Shown here one piece after another: positions 44,506 to 53,683 of a stretch of DNA of 64,000 nt; the first letter of the stretch is position 1, and each line of letters begins with the position of its first letter. The position numbers and the translations under genes are program-made. Source of the stretch: Paenibacillus albus (GTDB lineage: Bacteria > Bacillota > Bacilli > Paenibacillales > Paenibacillaceae); assembly GCF_003952225.1 (NCBI RefSeq), contig NZ_CP034437.1:6553001-6617000 (forward strand), in the 5' to 3' direction. Below the pieces are notes generated by a model. That model was not told where the DNA came from and ran no database searches. It saw nothing but the letters and a program-made list of their open reading frames with translations.

Positions 44506-45711
44506 CTACGAGTCAATAATCTCCGTGCTCAGCTCTTCAGGACCTGGCATAAGCAGCCATTTGCCATCCTGCTGCTTCTGAGCATGGAAGATATACAGGG
44601 AACGAACTGGCGTCAATTCGCCATCCATCGTAAGGTCCATCTTGAACGAAACGAGCACCATAGCCTCCGTATCGTCTATGCCTACAACGGCACTGCGCTC
44701 GAATGTCATTTTCACGTCTGTATCTGGATCCTCGAACAGTTCTTTTGCGGAATCCACGTCATCCTGGAAGCCTTCGGCTCCTGGTACGAGCGTTGCGCTG
44801 TACGCAGTGATATCCTTCGCGTTCGAAGCAGCCGTTTGCGCGTCCAGCACGGCATTGATAGCAGCTTTGTCAGCATCTTCGACTGCCACTTCTTGCTTCC
44901 AGAGACCGTCTACATCATTCACTTCTCCAGACAATTGCTCGATGTCGTAGATAGCCCATTTGCCATTATCTTTGCGAAGTGTATAAGCGATTTCATACTC
45001 CATGCCCGGGAAGAACCCATCGCCGCTTACTTTGTACGAATTCTCCACTGTCGTCACAACCGCTTCCGCCGACGAGTACGACTCAAGATTCATCTGAGTG
45101 TATTCCGTCTTCGTATGCATGTGCGAGAACTGGTCGCGAATCGCGTCGTTAATGCTGCTGCGGTAAGGTGCTGCCGAATGAATAAGTGCCATAAATGCAT
45201 CTGCATCCTGCTTGTCCTCAGCTGCAGTCAGTTGGTTCAGTACGGCAAACACTTCAGCCTTCTGCGCGGCAGTCGGCCCTTTATCCGTAATGGTCACGAG
45301 CTTCTTCGCGCCATCCCAGTTCACCGTCTTGTCCGACAATGTCGCAATGAAACGAACGCCAACCATGGTGCGGCCGCTAATCAGCTTCATCTCGCCGTTC
45401 ACCGGCACCTTTTTGCCGTCAACAATTGCAGTTGTACCTGTTGGCTGCATTTGGATGCTGCGTACGTCCGATGTTGCCTTTATCGTCTTCGACTGCGCGT
45501 TGTAGTCGATTTTGTAGCCGAGCTTCGTGAACAGCGTGCGGAACTCTACGTATGTTTTGCCATTTGATAGAACTGGCGGCGCCGGGAAAATAACCCACTC
45601 TCCGTTCAGCTTCACTTTAATGTCTGTCTGCTGTGTCGCTGCAGAAGCGGTGCCGGCTGCCATCGTCATGACGACGAGCAAGGCAAGAACAAACCCCATC
45701 AAGCGTTTCAT
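44506..45711 (-). CDS. Secreted protein with copper-amine-oxidase N-terminal domain
   Basis: The 401-residue protein has a signal peptide (MKRLMGFVLALL... to ASA, cut near residue 25). A copper amine oxidase N-like domain follows (about 28-145, including DGKKVPVNGEMKLISGRTMVG in two pieces and VRFIATLSD). Two similar NTF2-like segments come next (about 155-270 and 285-400). The first domain is very common in secreted Paenibacillus proteins and does not imply oxidase activity. Function unknown; probably surface-associated. Confidence 0.85.
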   Translation of the reverse strand: MKRLMGFVLALLVVMTMAAGTASAATQQTDIKVKLNGEWVIFPAPPVLSNGKTYVEFRTLFTKLGYKIDYNAQSKTIKATSDVRSIQMQPTGTTAIVDGKKVPVNGEMKLISGRTMVGVRFIATLSDKTVNWDGAKKLVTITDKGPTAAQKAEVFAVLNQLTAAEDKQDADAFMALIHSAAPYRSSINDAIRDQFSHMHTKTEYTQMNLESYSSAEAVVTTVENSYKVSGDGFFPGMEYEIAYTLRKDNGKWAIYDIEQLSGEVNDVDGLWKQEVAVEDADKAAINAVLDAQTAASNAKDITAYSATLVPGAEGFQDDVDSAKELFEDPDTDVKMTFERSAVVGIDDTEAMVLVSFKMDLTMDGELTPVRSLYIFHAQKQQDGKWLLMPGPEELSTEIIDS

Positions 45712-45793
45712 AGTTAGCCTCTCTTTCGAAAATATCAAATTTATAACATTGCTATTTTATAGAAAATTACAGCATTTTACAATGCTCCAAATG

Positions 45794-46429
45794 TTACATT
45801 TGCGTTCGAGGCTGTGCCAGCGTTCTTGAAGATCCCCGGAACAGACGGAGGCACAGGGCAACCCAACAAGCGCTGACCCAGTAGCCCGCAAGCACATCTG
45901 ACGGATAATGGACGCCGAGGTAGACGCGGGCGAGTCCAATACAGATAATCATGCAAGCGCTGAAGAGCAGCAACGCGATACGCCATCTTCTCAGATGGAT
46001 ATGCCGCCAGAGCAGGTAGGTGATGAGAAAATAAAACGTAAACGCCGCCATCGAGTGACCGCTCGGATAGCTGTAGCCTGCTTGTTCCGCAAGCCTGTGA
46101 ATGTCTGGACGGGCACGCTTGTAAATGACCTTAATTACATGATTAAGCAGGGTTGAACCAAGCATCCCGCCGAGTAAGAGCACAAGCTCTTTGCGGTGCT
46201 TCAGATAAATGAACAGTATAGCTGCTAGCACAAGCAGTGCCGGAATGAGTACGACAGACGAACCAATCAAAGTTAGAAACTTCGCGATCTTCGTCAGCGT
46301 ATCGTTCTCCCACCCTTGAACGGTGGAGATAATGCTTGTATCGAACTGCTTAAGCTGATCGTGCTCAACGAGCATCGACAGTACTTGGAATCCCGCAATA
46401 GCGAGAATGAAGAAGACGAGCCACAGCAA
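45794..46429 (-). CDS. PAP2-family membrane phosphatase
   Basis: The 211-residue protein has about six membrane helices and the three phosphatase motifs: KVIYKRARP (about 99-107), SYPSGHS (about 119-125, catalytic His) and ARVYLGVHYPSD (about 167-178, nucleophile His). It probably dephosphorylates undecaprenyl diphosphate or phosphatidyl lipids. The TTG start at 46429 follows AAAGGAG. Confidence 0.92.
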   Translation of the reverse strand: MLWLVFFILAIAGFQVLSMLVEHDQLKQFDTSIISTVQGWENDTLTKIAKFLTLIGSSVVLIPALLVLAAILFIYLKHRKELVLLLGGMLGSTLLNHVIKVIYKRARPDIHRLAEQAGYSYPSGHSMAAFTFYFLITYLLWRHIHLRRWRIALLLFSACMIICIGLARVYLGVHYPSDVLAGYWVSACWVALCLRLFRGSSRTLAQPRTQM

Positions 46430-46540
46430 TTGGAATAACTCCTTTATTCTTAAGTTTGAGTCTCGTGACCGTTTCTGTCAGTGAACTTCGGTTACACTGA
46501 AGAAAGTTAGATTACGAAGCAGATTGGAGCAGTGTTCCAT

Positions 46541-47416
46541 ATGAATATGAAACCATTAGAAGGCCGAGTAGCCGTCGTCGCGGGAGCTACCCGCGGTGCT
46601 GGACGAGGCATCGCCATTGCCCTCGGCAAGCTGGGAGCAACCGTATATGTAACAGGCCGCAGCACGCGCGGCAACTTGTCCGACATGGGCCGCAGCGAGA
46701 CGATTGAAGACACAGCTGAGCTCGTCACCGCTTCCGGCGGCAAAGGCATTGCGGTACGCACCGATTATACCGTAGAAGAAGACGTCCGTCTGTTATTCGA
46801 GCGTGTTGCGCAGGAGCAGGACGGAAGACTCGATATTCAAGTGAACGATATATGGGGCGGCGATCCGCTCACAGTCTGGCAGGAGCCATTCTGGCAGCAT
46901 TCGCTGCATAACGGGCTGCTCATTCAGAAGCGCGGCGTTCACACGCATATGATGGCAAGCTATTATGCCGCGCCGCTCATGATTGCCCGCGGCTCCGGGC
47001 TTATAATCGAGATTACCGACGGGTACGATTATCGCTACCGCGGCAACTTATACTACAGCCTTGCCAAAATATCGGTCATTCATTTGGCAGAAGCAATGGC
47101 GGCGGAGCTGAAGCCGCACGGGGTGACTGCCTTAGCGTTGACACCAGGCTTCCTGCGGTCGGAGGCCATGCTCGATCACTTCGGTGTGACGGAAGCCAAC
47201 TGGCGGGATGCGGCGAAGCAGGACGAGCACTTTCTTGAATCGGAGACGCCTGCTTTCGTCGGTCAAGCTGCCGCAAGTCTTGCTGCCGATCCGGACGTGT
47301 TCAAGAAGAGCGGCAAAGCCTTCACTTCTTGGGACTTGTCCGAGGAGTATGGCTTCATAGACGCCGATGGCAGAAGTCCGCATTGGGGACGCTATGCTGC
47401 CAAACACGGCTTCTAA
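46541..47416 (+). CDS. Short-chain dehydrogenase/reductase
   Basis: The ~291-residue protein has the Rossmann motif VVAGATRGAGRGIA (about 11-24) and the active-site YYSLAK (Tyr-x3-Lys). NVTDIWGG-like text is replaced by VNDIWGG, and a long C-terminal part ends in HWGRYAAKHGF. The substrate is unknown. GGAG lies 11 bases before the ATG at 46541; a GTG nine bases upstream is possible. Confidence 0.9.
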   Translation: MNMKPLEGRVAVVAGATRGAGRGIAIALGKLGATVYVTGRSTRGNLSDMGRSETIEDTAELVTASGGKGIAVRTDYTVEEDVRLLFERVAQEQDGRLDIQVNDIWGGDPLTVWQEPFWQHSLHNGLLIQKRGVHTHMMASYYAAPLMIARGSGLIIEITDGYDYRYRGNLYYSLAKISVIHLAEAMAAELKPHGVTALALTPGFLRSEAMLDHFGVTEANWRDAAKQDEHFLESETPAFVGQAAASLAADPDVFKKSGKAFTSWDLSEEYGFIDADGRSPHWGRYAAKHGF

Positions 47417-47428
47417 AGCTTCAGCTCC

Positions 47429-48298
47429 TTATAGCGTGTCGCTGCCATGAGCGAAGTCGATCCAGATTGCCGTCTTGTCATCAGACTTCTTCAGACGCGG
47501 GAACTGCGTGCAGTCCGGGTCCGACTCTTCGAGCGCTGTTAGCCACTCGAGATAGCGCGCGAGCCCCATCTCCTGAACTAGCGTTGCGATCTGAATGGCG
47601 CTGTCCTTGTCCGATTCACCCGGCGGCTTCGGAATGTACAAGCCGTCGGAGAACAGCAGCAGCGCCTGCACGTTCGTGCGGCTGATTCGTCCGAACTCGG
47701 CATAGTCCGCGAATGCCGGATCGCCGTTAATGACGCTGTAGCCGCCGTCCGCGTTCGCGAGCGCCCTACCCTCCGCGATTGTCGCTTTGCTATGCTCCCA
47801 CAGCTCTGCGCGCGTTGTCAGACCCGCTTCAATGCCCGCTGTCCAGACCGCCTTCGTTCGATCATCGACATGAGCAAGCTGATCGTTCGTCACGATCCGA
47901 ATCGTGCCGTCTGTATAGTAGACCGCAAGCATGCAATCGCCTGTTTGAGCAAACTCGATCCACTTTGGCGCAGTCCGTACAAGCACAGAGCAAGCACTCC
48001 ACACTTCCTCTTTGCGCTCCGTCTTGATGCCGGCTTCTCCCATCGCTTGACCCAGCGCTTTATTCGCTTGCCCGAGCAGCTCTATGAGGCTGAGATCAGC
48101 GTCCTCTGACTCGCCGCAGATGCGCGCAATGAGCTGCGAAGCCAGATAGCCGCCGGTTTCCCCATTTGGTCCGGTGTATGGAACAATCGAGGTAGCGCCG
48201 TCGATGACGCCATAAATACCAAGCGAAGCGTTGCTGATCAGCGCGTCCTCGTTACAAACGCCTACCCCTCGCTGCGTCATTGTCGTTGGTTTTATCAT
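47429..48298 (-). CDS. PP2C-like protein phosphatase domain protein
   Basis: The 289-residue protein has features of the PPM fold: GVGVCNEDALI (metal Asp in the first strand), YGVIDGATSI in place of the usual DGHGG, FAQTGDCMLAVY, and a C-terminal SDDKTAIWIDF (metal Asp). It probably dephosphorylates Ser/Thr, but divergence around DGATS leaves activity uncertain. The ATG at 48298 follows GGAGGG. Confidence 0.75.
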   Translation of the reverse strand: MIKPTTMTQRGVGVCNEDALISNASLGIYGVIDGATSIVPYTGPNGETGGYLASQLIARICGESEDADLSLIELLGQANKALGQAMGEAGIKTERKEEVWSACSVLVRTAPKWIEFAQTGDCMLAVYYTDGTIRIVTNDQLAHVDDRTKAVWTAGIEAGLTTRAELWEHSKATIAEGRALANADGGYSVINGDPAFADYAEFGRISRTNVQALLLFSDGLYIPKPPGESDKDSAIQIATLVQEMGLARYLEWLTALEESDPDCTQFPRLKKSDDKTAIWIDFAHGSDTL

Positions 48299-48351
48299 CG
48301 TCAATTAACCCTCCAAATATTTCCCCGTATAATTGGTCTTGTACAAGAGTG

Positions 48352-48409
48352 AAAAAAAAGTCCCGAATTCGCGCCATGCTTCTGCAAAGCGCACGTTCGG
48401 GCCTTTTTA
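48352..48409 (-). terminator. Terminator after the beta-propeller glycosidase gene
   Basis: On the minus strand GGCCCGAACGTGCGC and GCGCGAATTCGGGAC pair imperfectly and are followed by eight T residues. Confidence 0.8.
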
Positions 48410-48426
48410 TTATTTGATTCACATGG

Positions 48427-49380
48427 TTAGTCTTTACGAATCGAGGAAAGGCAAATTTGCGAGGAGAGATCCCACGTATACTTGCCGCGGCTGCCTTCAT
48501 AGATCATGACGAAATGTTCCTCCGTCTCCACAATGGCAGGGAACCAGATTGCGCCGCCATCCTCCGAGCCTTTAGCCCCGCATCCGAAGATCGGGTTGCC
48601 GGGATGCGACTCCCAGTTCAGCAAATCGCGGGAACGCGCCAGTCCGAAGAAGTCCGGCTCATCAGCCAAATAAGCGCTGGCCCCATAAATCATATAGTAA
48701 TACTCATCATCTTGCATTAATCTGACCGTTACGATAGACAGGCTGTCCCAGCCGCCTGTGCGATCTTGGAAGATCGGCTTGTCAGACACTGGCGTAAAAT
48801 GAATGCCGTCCTCTGAGCTTGCCAGATGAAGCTGATAGCCGTCGTTACTGAACATTTGATAGATCATATGGAGCTTGCCGTCTTTCACGATAACCTCGGG
48901 TGCTCGTCCATCCATGATTTTACCATATTTCGTGAAGTGCTCGCCGTCGCTGCTGATCGCCAGACCAACCGAATCCGGGCCATCGCCGACTGCTGAATAA
49001 TAAACGAACACTTGGTCCTGCCAAACGACCGATGCCGGGTCCAGCACGTCCTTGCTGTCGAATTCGCCAGGCGCGCCTGCATCCACGATAGGCTCTCCGC
49101 CGTTTAAGTCCCGAATCTCGATATTGTCTGCCGTCAGTTGAAGAACTTCGGCGACAGCGAGCCGATCATGCCGCTGACCGTCCGTCCCCGGCTGAATGCC
49201 GTTTCCACGGTAATAGAGAAGCTGCTTGCCCTGGAACTCAAGAAAATCCGGGTTCGCGACCCAAATGCTTTTCCATGATTCCCCGCTTGCCGGAATGACC
49301 GGATTGTTCGCCGAATGGCTCCAACGCAGGCAGTTTTGACGATAGTCGTTCGTAAAGAGATTCCAAAGCCTTGTGCTCAT
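48427..49380 (-). CDS. Five-bladed beta-propeller glycosidase-like protein (GH43-like)
   Basis: The 317-residue protein is made of repeated blades with WVANPDFLEFQGKQLLYYRG, DPASVVWQDQVFVYYS, APEVIVKDGKLHMIYQ and GAIWFPAIVE. These Asp/Glu positions are typical of GH43/GH32/GH130 propellers. It has no signal peptide. It lies near a GH51 arabinofuranosidase, so intracellular breakdown of arabinose- or xylose-containing oligosaccharides is likely (inference). Confidence 0.75.
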   Translation of the reverse strand: MSTRLWNLFTNDYRQNCLRWSHSANNPVIPASGESWKSIWVANPDFLEFQGKQLLYYRGNGIQPGTDGQRHDRLAVAEVLQLTADNIEIRDLNGGEPIVDAGAPGEFDSKDVLDPASVVWQDQVFVYYSAVGDGPDSVGLAISSDGEHFTKYGKIMDGRAPEVIVKDGKLHMIYQMFSNDGYQLHLASSEDGIHFTPVSDKPIFQDRTGGWDSLSIVTVRLMQDDEYYYMIYGASAYLADEPDFFGLARSRDLLNWESHPGNPIFGCGAKGSEDGGAIWFPAIVETEEHFVMIYEGSRGKYTWDLSSQICLSSIRKD

Positions 49381-49397
49381 AACTAGTCTCCTTATGT

Positions 49398-49883
49398 TTA
49401 GGATGAGTTCATATCGCTTCCGAATATGGCGATCTGCTGCTTGTTAAGACTTGCAGAAAATAGCGCCAAAGGAAATTCTAGCACAATTTCCATGCCTTCG
49501 GGATTCGCTTTATTATAATCGATTTTCCCGTTCATGAGTTCAATCATTCGAAACGAAACGGACAAACCTACGCCGCAGCCGTTTTCTCTAAAAGAACAGT
49601 AGAACGATTCCAGGAGCGATTGTTTGCCTATTCCGTTGTAACTGTTCAATAGGACAATCCGGGCTTTATTCTTGATAGGCTGCAAAGCAAGCGTAACCGC
49701 CCTGGTCTTCGTCGGCTCTTCCAGCAGGCACTTCAAGATGTTCTCCATGGACTGTTGAAACAGCGCTTTGTCCGTTTCGATCCAGATTCCTGCGGCAAGG
49801 CTGCTCCTTAGCGAAACCTCATGCAGCCGTGCTAACGGATCGAGCAGTGATACGATATGATGCAGCAATTCGGCCAGACGCAT
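49398..49883 (-). pseudogene. Remnant of a sensor histidine kinase ATPase domain
   Basis: The ~160-residue frame resembles a HATPase_c domain only: FQQSMENILKCLLEEP in place of the N-box, SYNGIGKQSLL for G1, GCGVGLSVSFRMIELMNGKI for G2 and EIVLEFPL at the end. Sensor, membrane and His-phosphotransfer parts are missing. The 5' end runs into the terminator of the upstream gene and no good ribosome site is seen. It is probably a truncated kinase rather than a working protein. Confidence 0.55.
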
Positions 49884-49927
49884 ATTCGTCCCGATGAAAG
49901 TTGCCGAAACTTGCGCGTAAAGAGCAA

Positions 49928-49967
49928 AATGACGGTTACATGGGCATCGCCATGTAACCGTCATTGA
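49928..49967 (-). terminator. Terminator after the DUF6171-like gene
   Basis: A perfect stem pairs AATGACGGTTACATGG with CCATGTAACCGTCATT; TTTTGCTCTTT follows on the minus strand. Confidence 0.9.
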
Positions 49968-49982
49968 GTTGTGAAGCTATCT

Positions 49983-50273
49983 TTAATCCCACTTCGTGCC
50001 GCTCGGATACGGGCAATCCTTCGCTACCAGCTTCGCCCTAACCTGAACGAAGCAGCCGCAATGGGCGCAAGTGGAACTATACTGAAGCGACGGGCATGCT
50101 GTGCAGATGCTAAGGCGCGCTGCATATTGCGCGTCGCTTACACAGCTGTCTGGATGCAGGGCCAGCTTACGCAGAACGCGCTCGAGCTGATCATCCGTCA
50201 CATGCACGGAGGCGCTGCAGCCTTTACAGCCCTCTCTTGGTTCAGCGCTAGTGCCGCCGTTAGTCGACCTCAT
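49983..50273 (-). CDS. Small cysteine-rich zinc protein (DUF6171-like)
   Basis: The 96-residue protein has CKGC near residue 16, CTACPSL near residue 57, CAHCGCFVQVRAKL near residue 69 and DCPYP near the end. This suggests zinc binding and matches small DUF6171-type proteins of Paenibacilli. The start overlaps the abfA stop by one base, so it is translated with it. Function unknown. Confidence 0.7.
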   Translation of the reverse strand: MRSTNGGTSAEPREGCKGCSASVHVTDDQLERVLRKLALHPDSCVSDAQYAARLSICTACPSLQYSSTCAHCGCFVQVRAKLVAKDCPYPSGTKWD

Positions 50274-51784
50274 TACCCTGCCTGCAGCACAGCAACAGAC
50301 GCTGGCGGCAATGTCACCTGAATGCGGCCATCCGCACTTATCGTGATGTCCTTCAACTCCACAGGCTGTACCTGCTGTGGCTGCTCTATCGTGTTATGCG
50401 CATGAATCGCGTCGCCTTGCAGCAGCCTGCCGCTGACTGGAAGCTGAGTCCCGCCGTTTGCGCCGCCATTACTGTCCGCCAAGCCTCGCAGCTCAATGGT
50501 CACGACCGCTTCTTCGTCATGGCTAAGATTGCATAGGCTCACGTGAATGCGACCTGCCTGATCGCGCGTAGCCGACACGCTAGTCTGCGGAATAGATTCG
50601 CCCCCTTGTGTATAGGAAGCAGGGCGATGATCCACATCAAGTGCTTCCGCATCCTGATGCACCTTGAACATTTCGAAGACGTGATAAGTCGGCGTCACCG
50701 TCATGCGAGCGCCTTCGGTCAGGACGACCGCTTGCAGCACATTGACGGTTTGCGCAATATTCGCCATCCGTACTCTGTCATGGTGCTTCTGGAAAATATG
50801 CAAGGTCGCAGCAGCGACCAGCGCGTCGCGCATCGTATTCTGCTGATAGAGGAAGCCCGGATTCGTGCCCGGCTCCACATCGTACCACGTTCCCCACTCA
50901 TCGACGATGAGACTGATTCGTTTATCCGGATCGTATTTATCCATGATCGTCTTATGCTTCGCAACCAACTCGTCCATGACAAGCGCCTTGCGCAGCGTCA
51001 AGAACCATTCGCTCGTCTCGAAATCCGTCGCGGAACCTTTCTCCGCCCACGTATGCGGAACCGTATAGTAATGCAGCGTCAGGCCGTCCATATACCGCGC
51101 TGCTTCGCGCATGAGCACCTCGGTCCAATCATAGTTGAAGTCATTCGCTCCACACGCGATTCGGAAGATCTTGTTATCGCCATAATTGCGTACATACGTC
51201 TGGTAACGGCGATAAAGGTCCGCATAATATTCCGGACGCATATTGCCTCCGCAGCCCCAGTTCTCGTTGCCGACGCCGAAGTAGCTGACCTTCCACGGTT
51301 CCTCGCGGCCGTTCGCCGCACGCTCCGACGCCATCGGCGACTCGCCGTCAAACGTCATATATTCGACCCACTCCTGCATCTCCTGCACGGTGCCGCTGCC
51401 AACGTTGCCGTTAATATAAGGCTCGCAGCCGAGCAGCTCGCACAGCATCAAGAACTCGTGCGTGCCAAAATGATTGTTCTCCACCACGCCGCCCCAATGC
51501 GTGTTAATCATCCGCTTGCGTGTCTCACGCGGTCCGATGCCGTCCTTCCAATGATACTCATCGGCGAAGCAGCCGCCCGGCCAGCGCAGCACCGGTATTT
51601 GCAGCTCGCGCAGCGCTTCGAGCACATCATTGCGAATCCCCTTCGTATTCGGAATGCTGGAGTCCTCTCCAACCCAGATGCCTTCATAGATACAGCGGCC
51701 CAAGTGCTCGGCGAAATGGCCGTAAATGTTGCGGTTGATGCTGCCAGTTGTACGATCGGTATGAATGACGACGCGGTTTGACAT
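50273..51784 (-). CDS. abfA: Alpha-N-arabinofuranosidase, GH51
   Basis: The 503-residue enzyme has [20 protein letters not shown] at the start, [18 protein letters not shown], the acid/base Glu in [12 protein letters not shown] (about 175) and the nucleophile Glu in [11 protein letters not shown] (about 294). It removes arabinofuranosyl units from arabino-oligosaccharides inside the cell (no signal peptide). A palindrome at 51836-51855 lies upstream and may be an operator. Confidence 0.96.
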   Translation of the reverse strand: MSNRVVIHTDRTTGSINRNIYGHFAEHLGRCIYEGIWVGEDSSIPNTKGIRNDVLEALRELQIPVLRWPGGCFADEYHWKDGIGPRETRKRMINTHWGGVVENNHFGTHEFLMLCELLGCEPYINGNVGSGTVQEMQEWVEYMTFDGESPMASERAANGREEPWKVSYFGVGNENWGCGGNMRPEYYADLYRRYQTYVRNYGDNKIFRIACGANDFNYDWTEVLMREAARYMDGLTLHYYTVPHTWAEKGSATDFETSEWFLTLRKALVMDELVAKHKTIMDKYDPDKRISLIVDEWGTWYDVEPGTNPGFLYQQNTMRDALVAAATLHIFQKHHDRVRMANIAQTVNVLQAVVLTEGARMTVTPTYHVFEMFKVHQDAEALDVDHRPASYTQGGESIPQTSVSATRDQAGRIHVSLCNLSHDEEAVVTIELRGLADSNGGANGGTQLPVSGRLLQGDAIHAHNTIEQPQQVQPVELKDITISADGRIQVTLPPASVAVLQAG

Positions 51785-51835
51785 GTAGGTTTTGCATCTC
51801 CTTTTAGTTGGCGGAATGGAATGGAAATAGATTTG

Positions 51836-51855
51836 GATTAATATAAATATTAATC
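51836..51855. promoter_or_regulatory. Palindromic operator candidate upstream of abfA
   Basis: GATTAATAT, two bases and ATATTAATC form a perfect 20-bp dyad about 52 bases before abfA, in an AT-rich promoter region. It is probably a site for a sugar-responsive regulator; the regulator is not next to it. Confidence 0.5.
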
Positions 51856-52031
51856 AATAAATAAAATAGCTACTTATGTATTTATTAAACTACAGACCGT
51901 TCTACTTTTCAACGCTTTTATTGGAAAGTCCGTTTACTTAGAGCCTATCCCGCCAATCGCCTAGCACAACGCGGTGTACATCTTAATAGCATGTGGTGAA
52001 GTCATCCTCACTTTCCAAATGGAGGAAAACT

Positions 52032-52388
52032 ATGCAAATCAAACGGCGCACTCTCACTCAGGCAACACGCTGCCGGCGACAAAGGCATGATCATGAATAT
52101 GAAGGCAGCACGAAGCTTGCCGAAACGGGCAATGATCGTCACAATCACCGATTTGCCGGCGTCACTGGTCAGGCGATTCGGGTTGGCAACAGCCACGTCC
52201 ATGAGATCGATTTATCACGAACTGATTTTCTCGACCACTTCCACCAGCTCAAGAAGATTACGACTGGACCGGCGATCCCGGTCGGCAATGGCAAGCATGT
52301 ACACTTCGTTTCAGGCAAAACGACCCGAGTTGACGGCCACGTGCATCAATTCAATTTCGCCACCTTAATCGACTCGCCGCTCACCTAA
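52032..52388 (+). CDS. YmaF-family histidine-rich protein
   Basis: The 118-residue protein has recurrent His pairs in the YmaF pattern: RHDHEYEGSTKLAE, RHNHRFAGVTGQAI, SHVHEIDLSRTDFLDHFH and GKHVHFVSGKTT, then GHVHQF. The spacing suggests metal binding on a beta scaffold. Its role is unknown. The ATG at 52032 follows GGAGGAAAA. Confidence 0.85.
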   Translation: MQIKRRTLTQATRCRRQRHDHEYEGSTKLAETGNDRHNHRFAGVTGQAIRVGNSHVHEIDLSRTDFLDHFHQLKKITTGPAIPVGNGKHVHFVSGKTTRVDGHVHQFNFATLIDSPLT

Positions 52389-52391
52389 CAC

Positions 52392-52442
52392 AAAAAAAGG
52401 TACAGTCCGCTTCTTTTTCAGAGCGCTACTGTACCTTTATTT
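52392..52442. terminator. Bidirectional terminator
   Basis: AAAGGTACAGT and ACTGTACCTTT form a stem with a long loop between the converging ymaF-like and tetR genes. Confidence 0.85.
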
Positions 52443-52447
52443 AAGGA

Positions 52448-53074
52448 CTAAACGTCTTTCCGGACGGCCTTGCTTACGATGTTCACGAGCTCACTTGCAT
52501 AAGTCTCTAAGTCAACCTGTTTCGTAATGCCCGTGTACGACATGTACTCGCCGATAGCGCCTTGGATGACGCTCGCCATGACATCAACATGGAAGGCGCC
52601 GAACTCCCCATGCTGCTGGCCCTCGTTTAATATCCGCTTCAGCTCTGCAATGACTAGATCTCCCTCGCCATCATCGCCTAACTTGTAATAAGGGACATTT
52701 TCCGGCGAACGCCCGTTGAATATAATTTCAAGCAGTGCTGCATTCCTCGCAGGATGCGTTCCTTGGTAAGCCAGACTCGCTTCAATGAACAGCCGCAGCT
52801 TCTCCATCGCCTTATCTGCTCTGCCGACCCGCTCCAGAATATAGGAGGACGATTGCTCCAGCAGTCTCATAATCAAATCGTTCATCAGATCGTTCTTATC
52901 GGCAAAATGGTACGAGATGAGCGCTGTGCTAATGCCCGCCCGCTTCGCAATTTGCGATAGACTTGCGCTTACATAGCCAATCTCGTCCAGCGTCTTGATC
53001 GCAGCCTCGACGATTTGTTCTCTCCGCGCTTCCGCGATGAACGATTGCTTGCTTTCTTTGCCCGCTTCCTTCAT
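52448..53074 (-). CDS. TetR-family regulator
   Basis: The 208-residue protein has the N-terminal HTH (REQIVEAAIKTLDEIGYVSA, then SLSQIAKRAGISTALISYHF) and a TetR_C ligand domain. It lies five bases after a membrane-protein gene and probably represses the shared promoter through the palindrome at 53574-53591. Confidence 0.9.
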   Translation of the reverse strand: MKEAGKESKQSFIAEARREQIVEAAIKTLDEIGYVSASLSQIAKRAGISTALISYHFADKNDLMNDLIMRLLEQSSSYILERVGRADKAMEKLRLFIEASLAYQGTHPARNAALLEIIFNGRSPENVPYYKLGDDGEGDLVIAELKRILNEGQQHGEFGAFHVDVMASVIQGAIGEYMSYTGITKQVDLETYASELVNIVSKAVRKDV

Positions 53075-53079
53075 TTACG

Positions 53080-53529
53080 CTACCTCTTTTTGAATTTTTG
53101 AAGTACGGATCTTACGACGAAGATCATAGCGACGACGAGCAGCGCCTTGTTGAAAGGTGTTGAGAACAGTTTGGTGAATAGCTCGCTTGCTTCCCCTTGG
53201 AACAAGCCGATTGCTACGCGTACGAGCAGAATGATGAGATTAGCGAATAAGATGATCGGAATGGCCGCGATGCTTGCAGTAAAAAGAGACCAGCCGGCAG
53301 CTGCCTTGCCAGCGATGAATAACAGCGTTGAGAGCAGGCAAAGCATGCCGATCAGCGTAATGATTGCAGGACGTATCCAGCCATACCACTCGAAGCTTGG
53401 CGGGTCGACAATCTCGTGATATTTTATCCAGGTGTACCACAGTGCGGCTACTCCGAGAAGAGCGCTTAGAAAAGGTGCGAGTGTGAGCAGCCACTTTGGT
53501 GTTGGTTCGTTCAGCTTGGTGTCGTTCAT
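53080..53529 (-). CDS. Four-helix membrane protein, co-transcribed with tetR
   Basis: The 149-residue protein has hydrophobic segments at about 14-33, 54-72, 80-102 and 123-142, with a basic C-terminus. No family is recognised. It is encoded directly before the TetR gene; such pairs often handle a toxic compound or membrane stress (inference). The ATG follows TAGGAGGAG. Confidence 0.6.
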   Translation of the reverse strand: MNDTKLNEPTPKWLLTLAPFLSALLGVAALWYTWIKYHEIVDPPSFEWYGWIRPAIITLIGMLCLLSTLLFIAGKAAAGWSLFTASIAAIPIILFANLIILLVRVAIGLFQGEASELFTKLFSTPFNKALLVVAMIFVVRSVLQKFKKR

Positions 53530-53573
53530 GCGGACTCCTCCTACGGTGATTCGGTTGATTAACTAAATGAATT

Positions 53574-53591
53574 TTTGATTACTCGATCAAA
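53574..53591. promoter_or_regulatory. Probable TetR operator
   Basis: TTTGAT, six bases and ATCAAA form a perfect dyad about 45 bases before the membrane-protein gene, overlapping a likely leftward promoter (TTGATC ... TTTAGT). Confidence 0.6.
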
Positions 53592-53683
53592 TATTAGCAC
53601 GGCGAAATTTGGCAGTCAAGGAGGATAAACGCGTATAATAGAACCATCTGAGTTCAACTTTGACGAAAAGAGGCTTGTGCAGC

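Noticed and set aside
50543-51781. 412-codon plus-strand frame opposite abfA
   Set aside because: Shadow of the arabinofuranosidase gene; no start signal and implausible composition.
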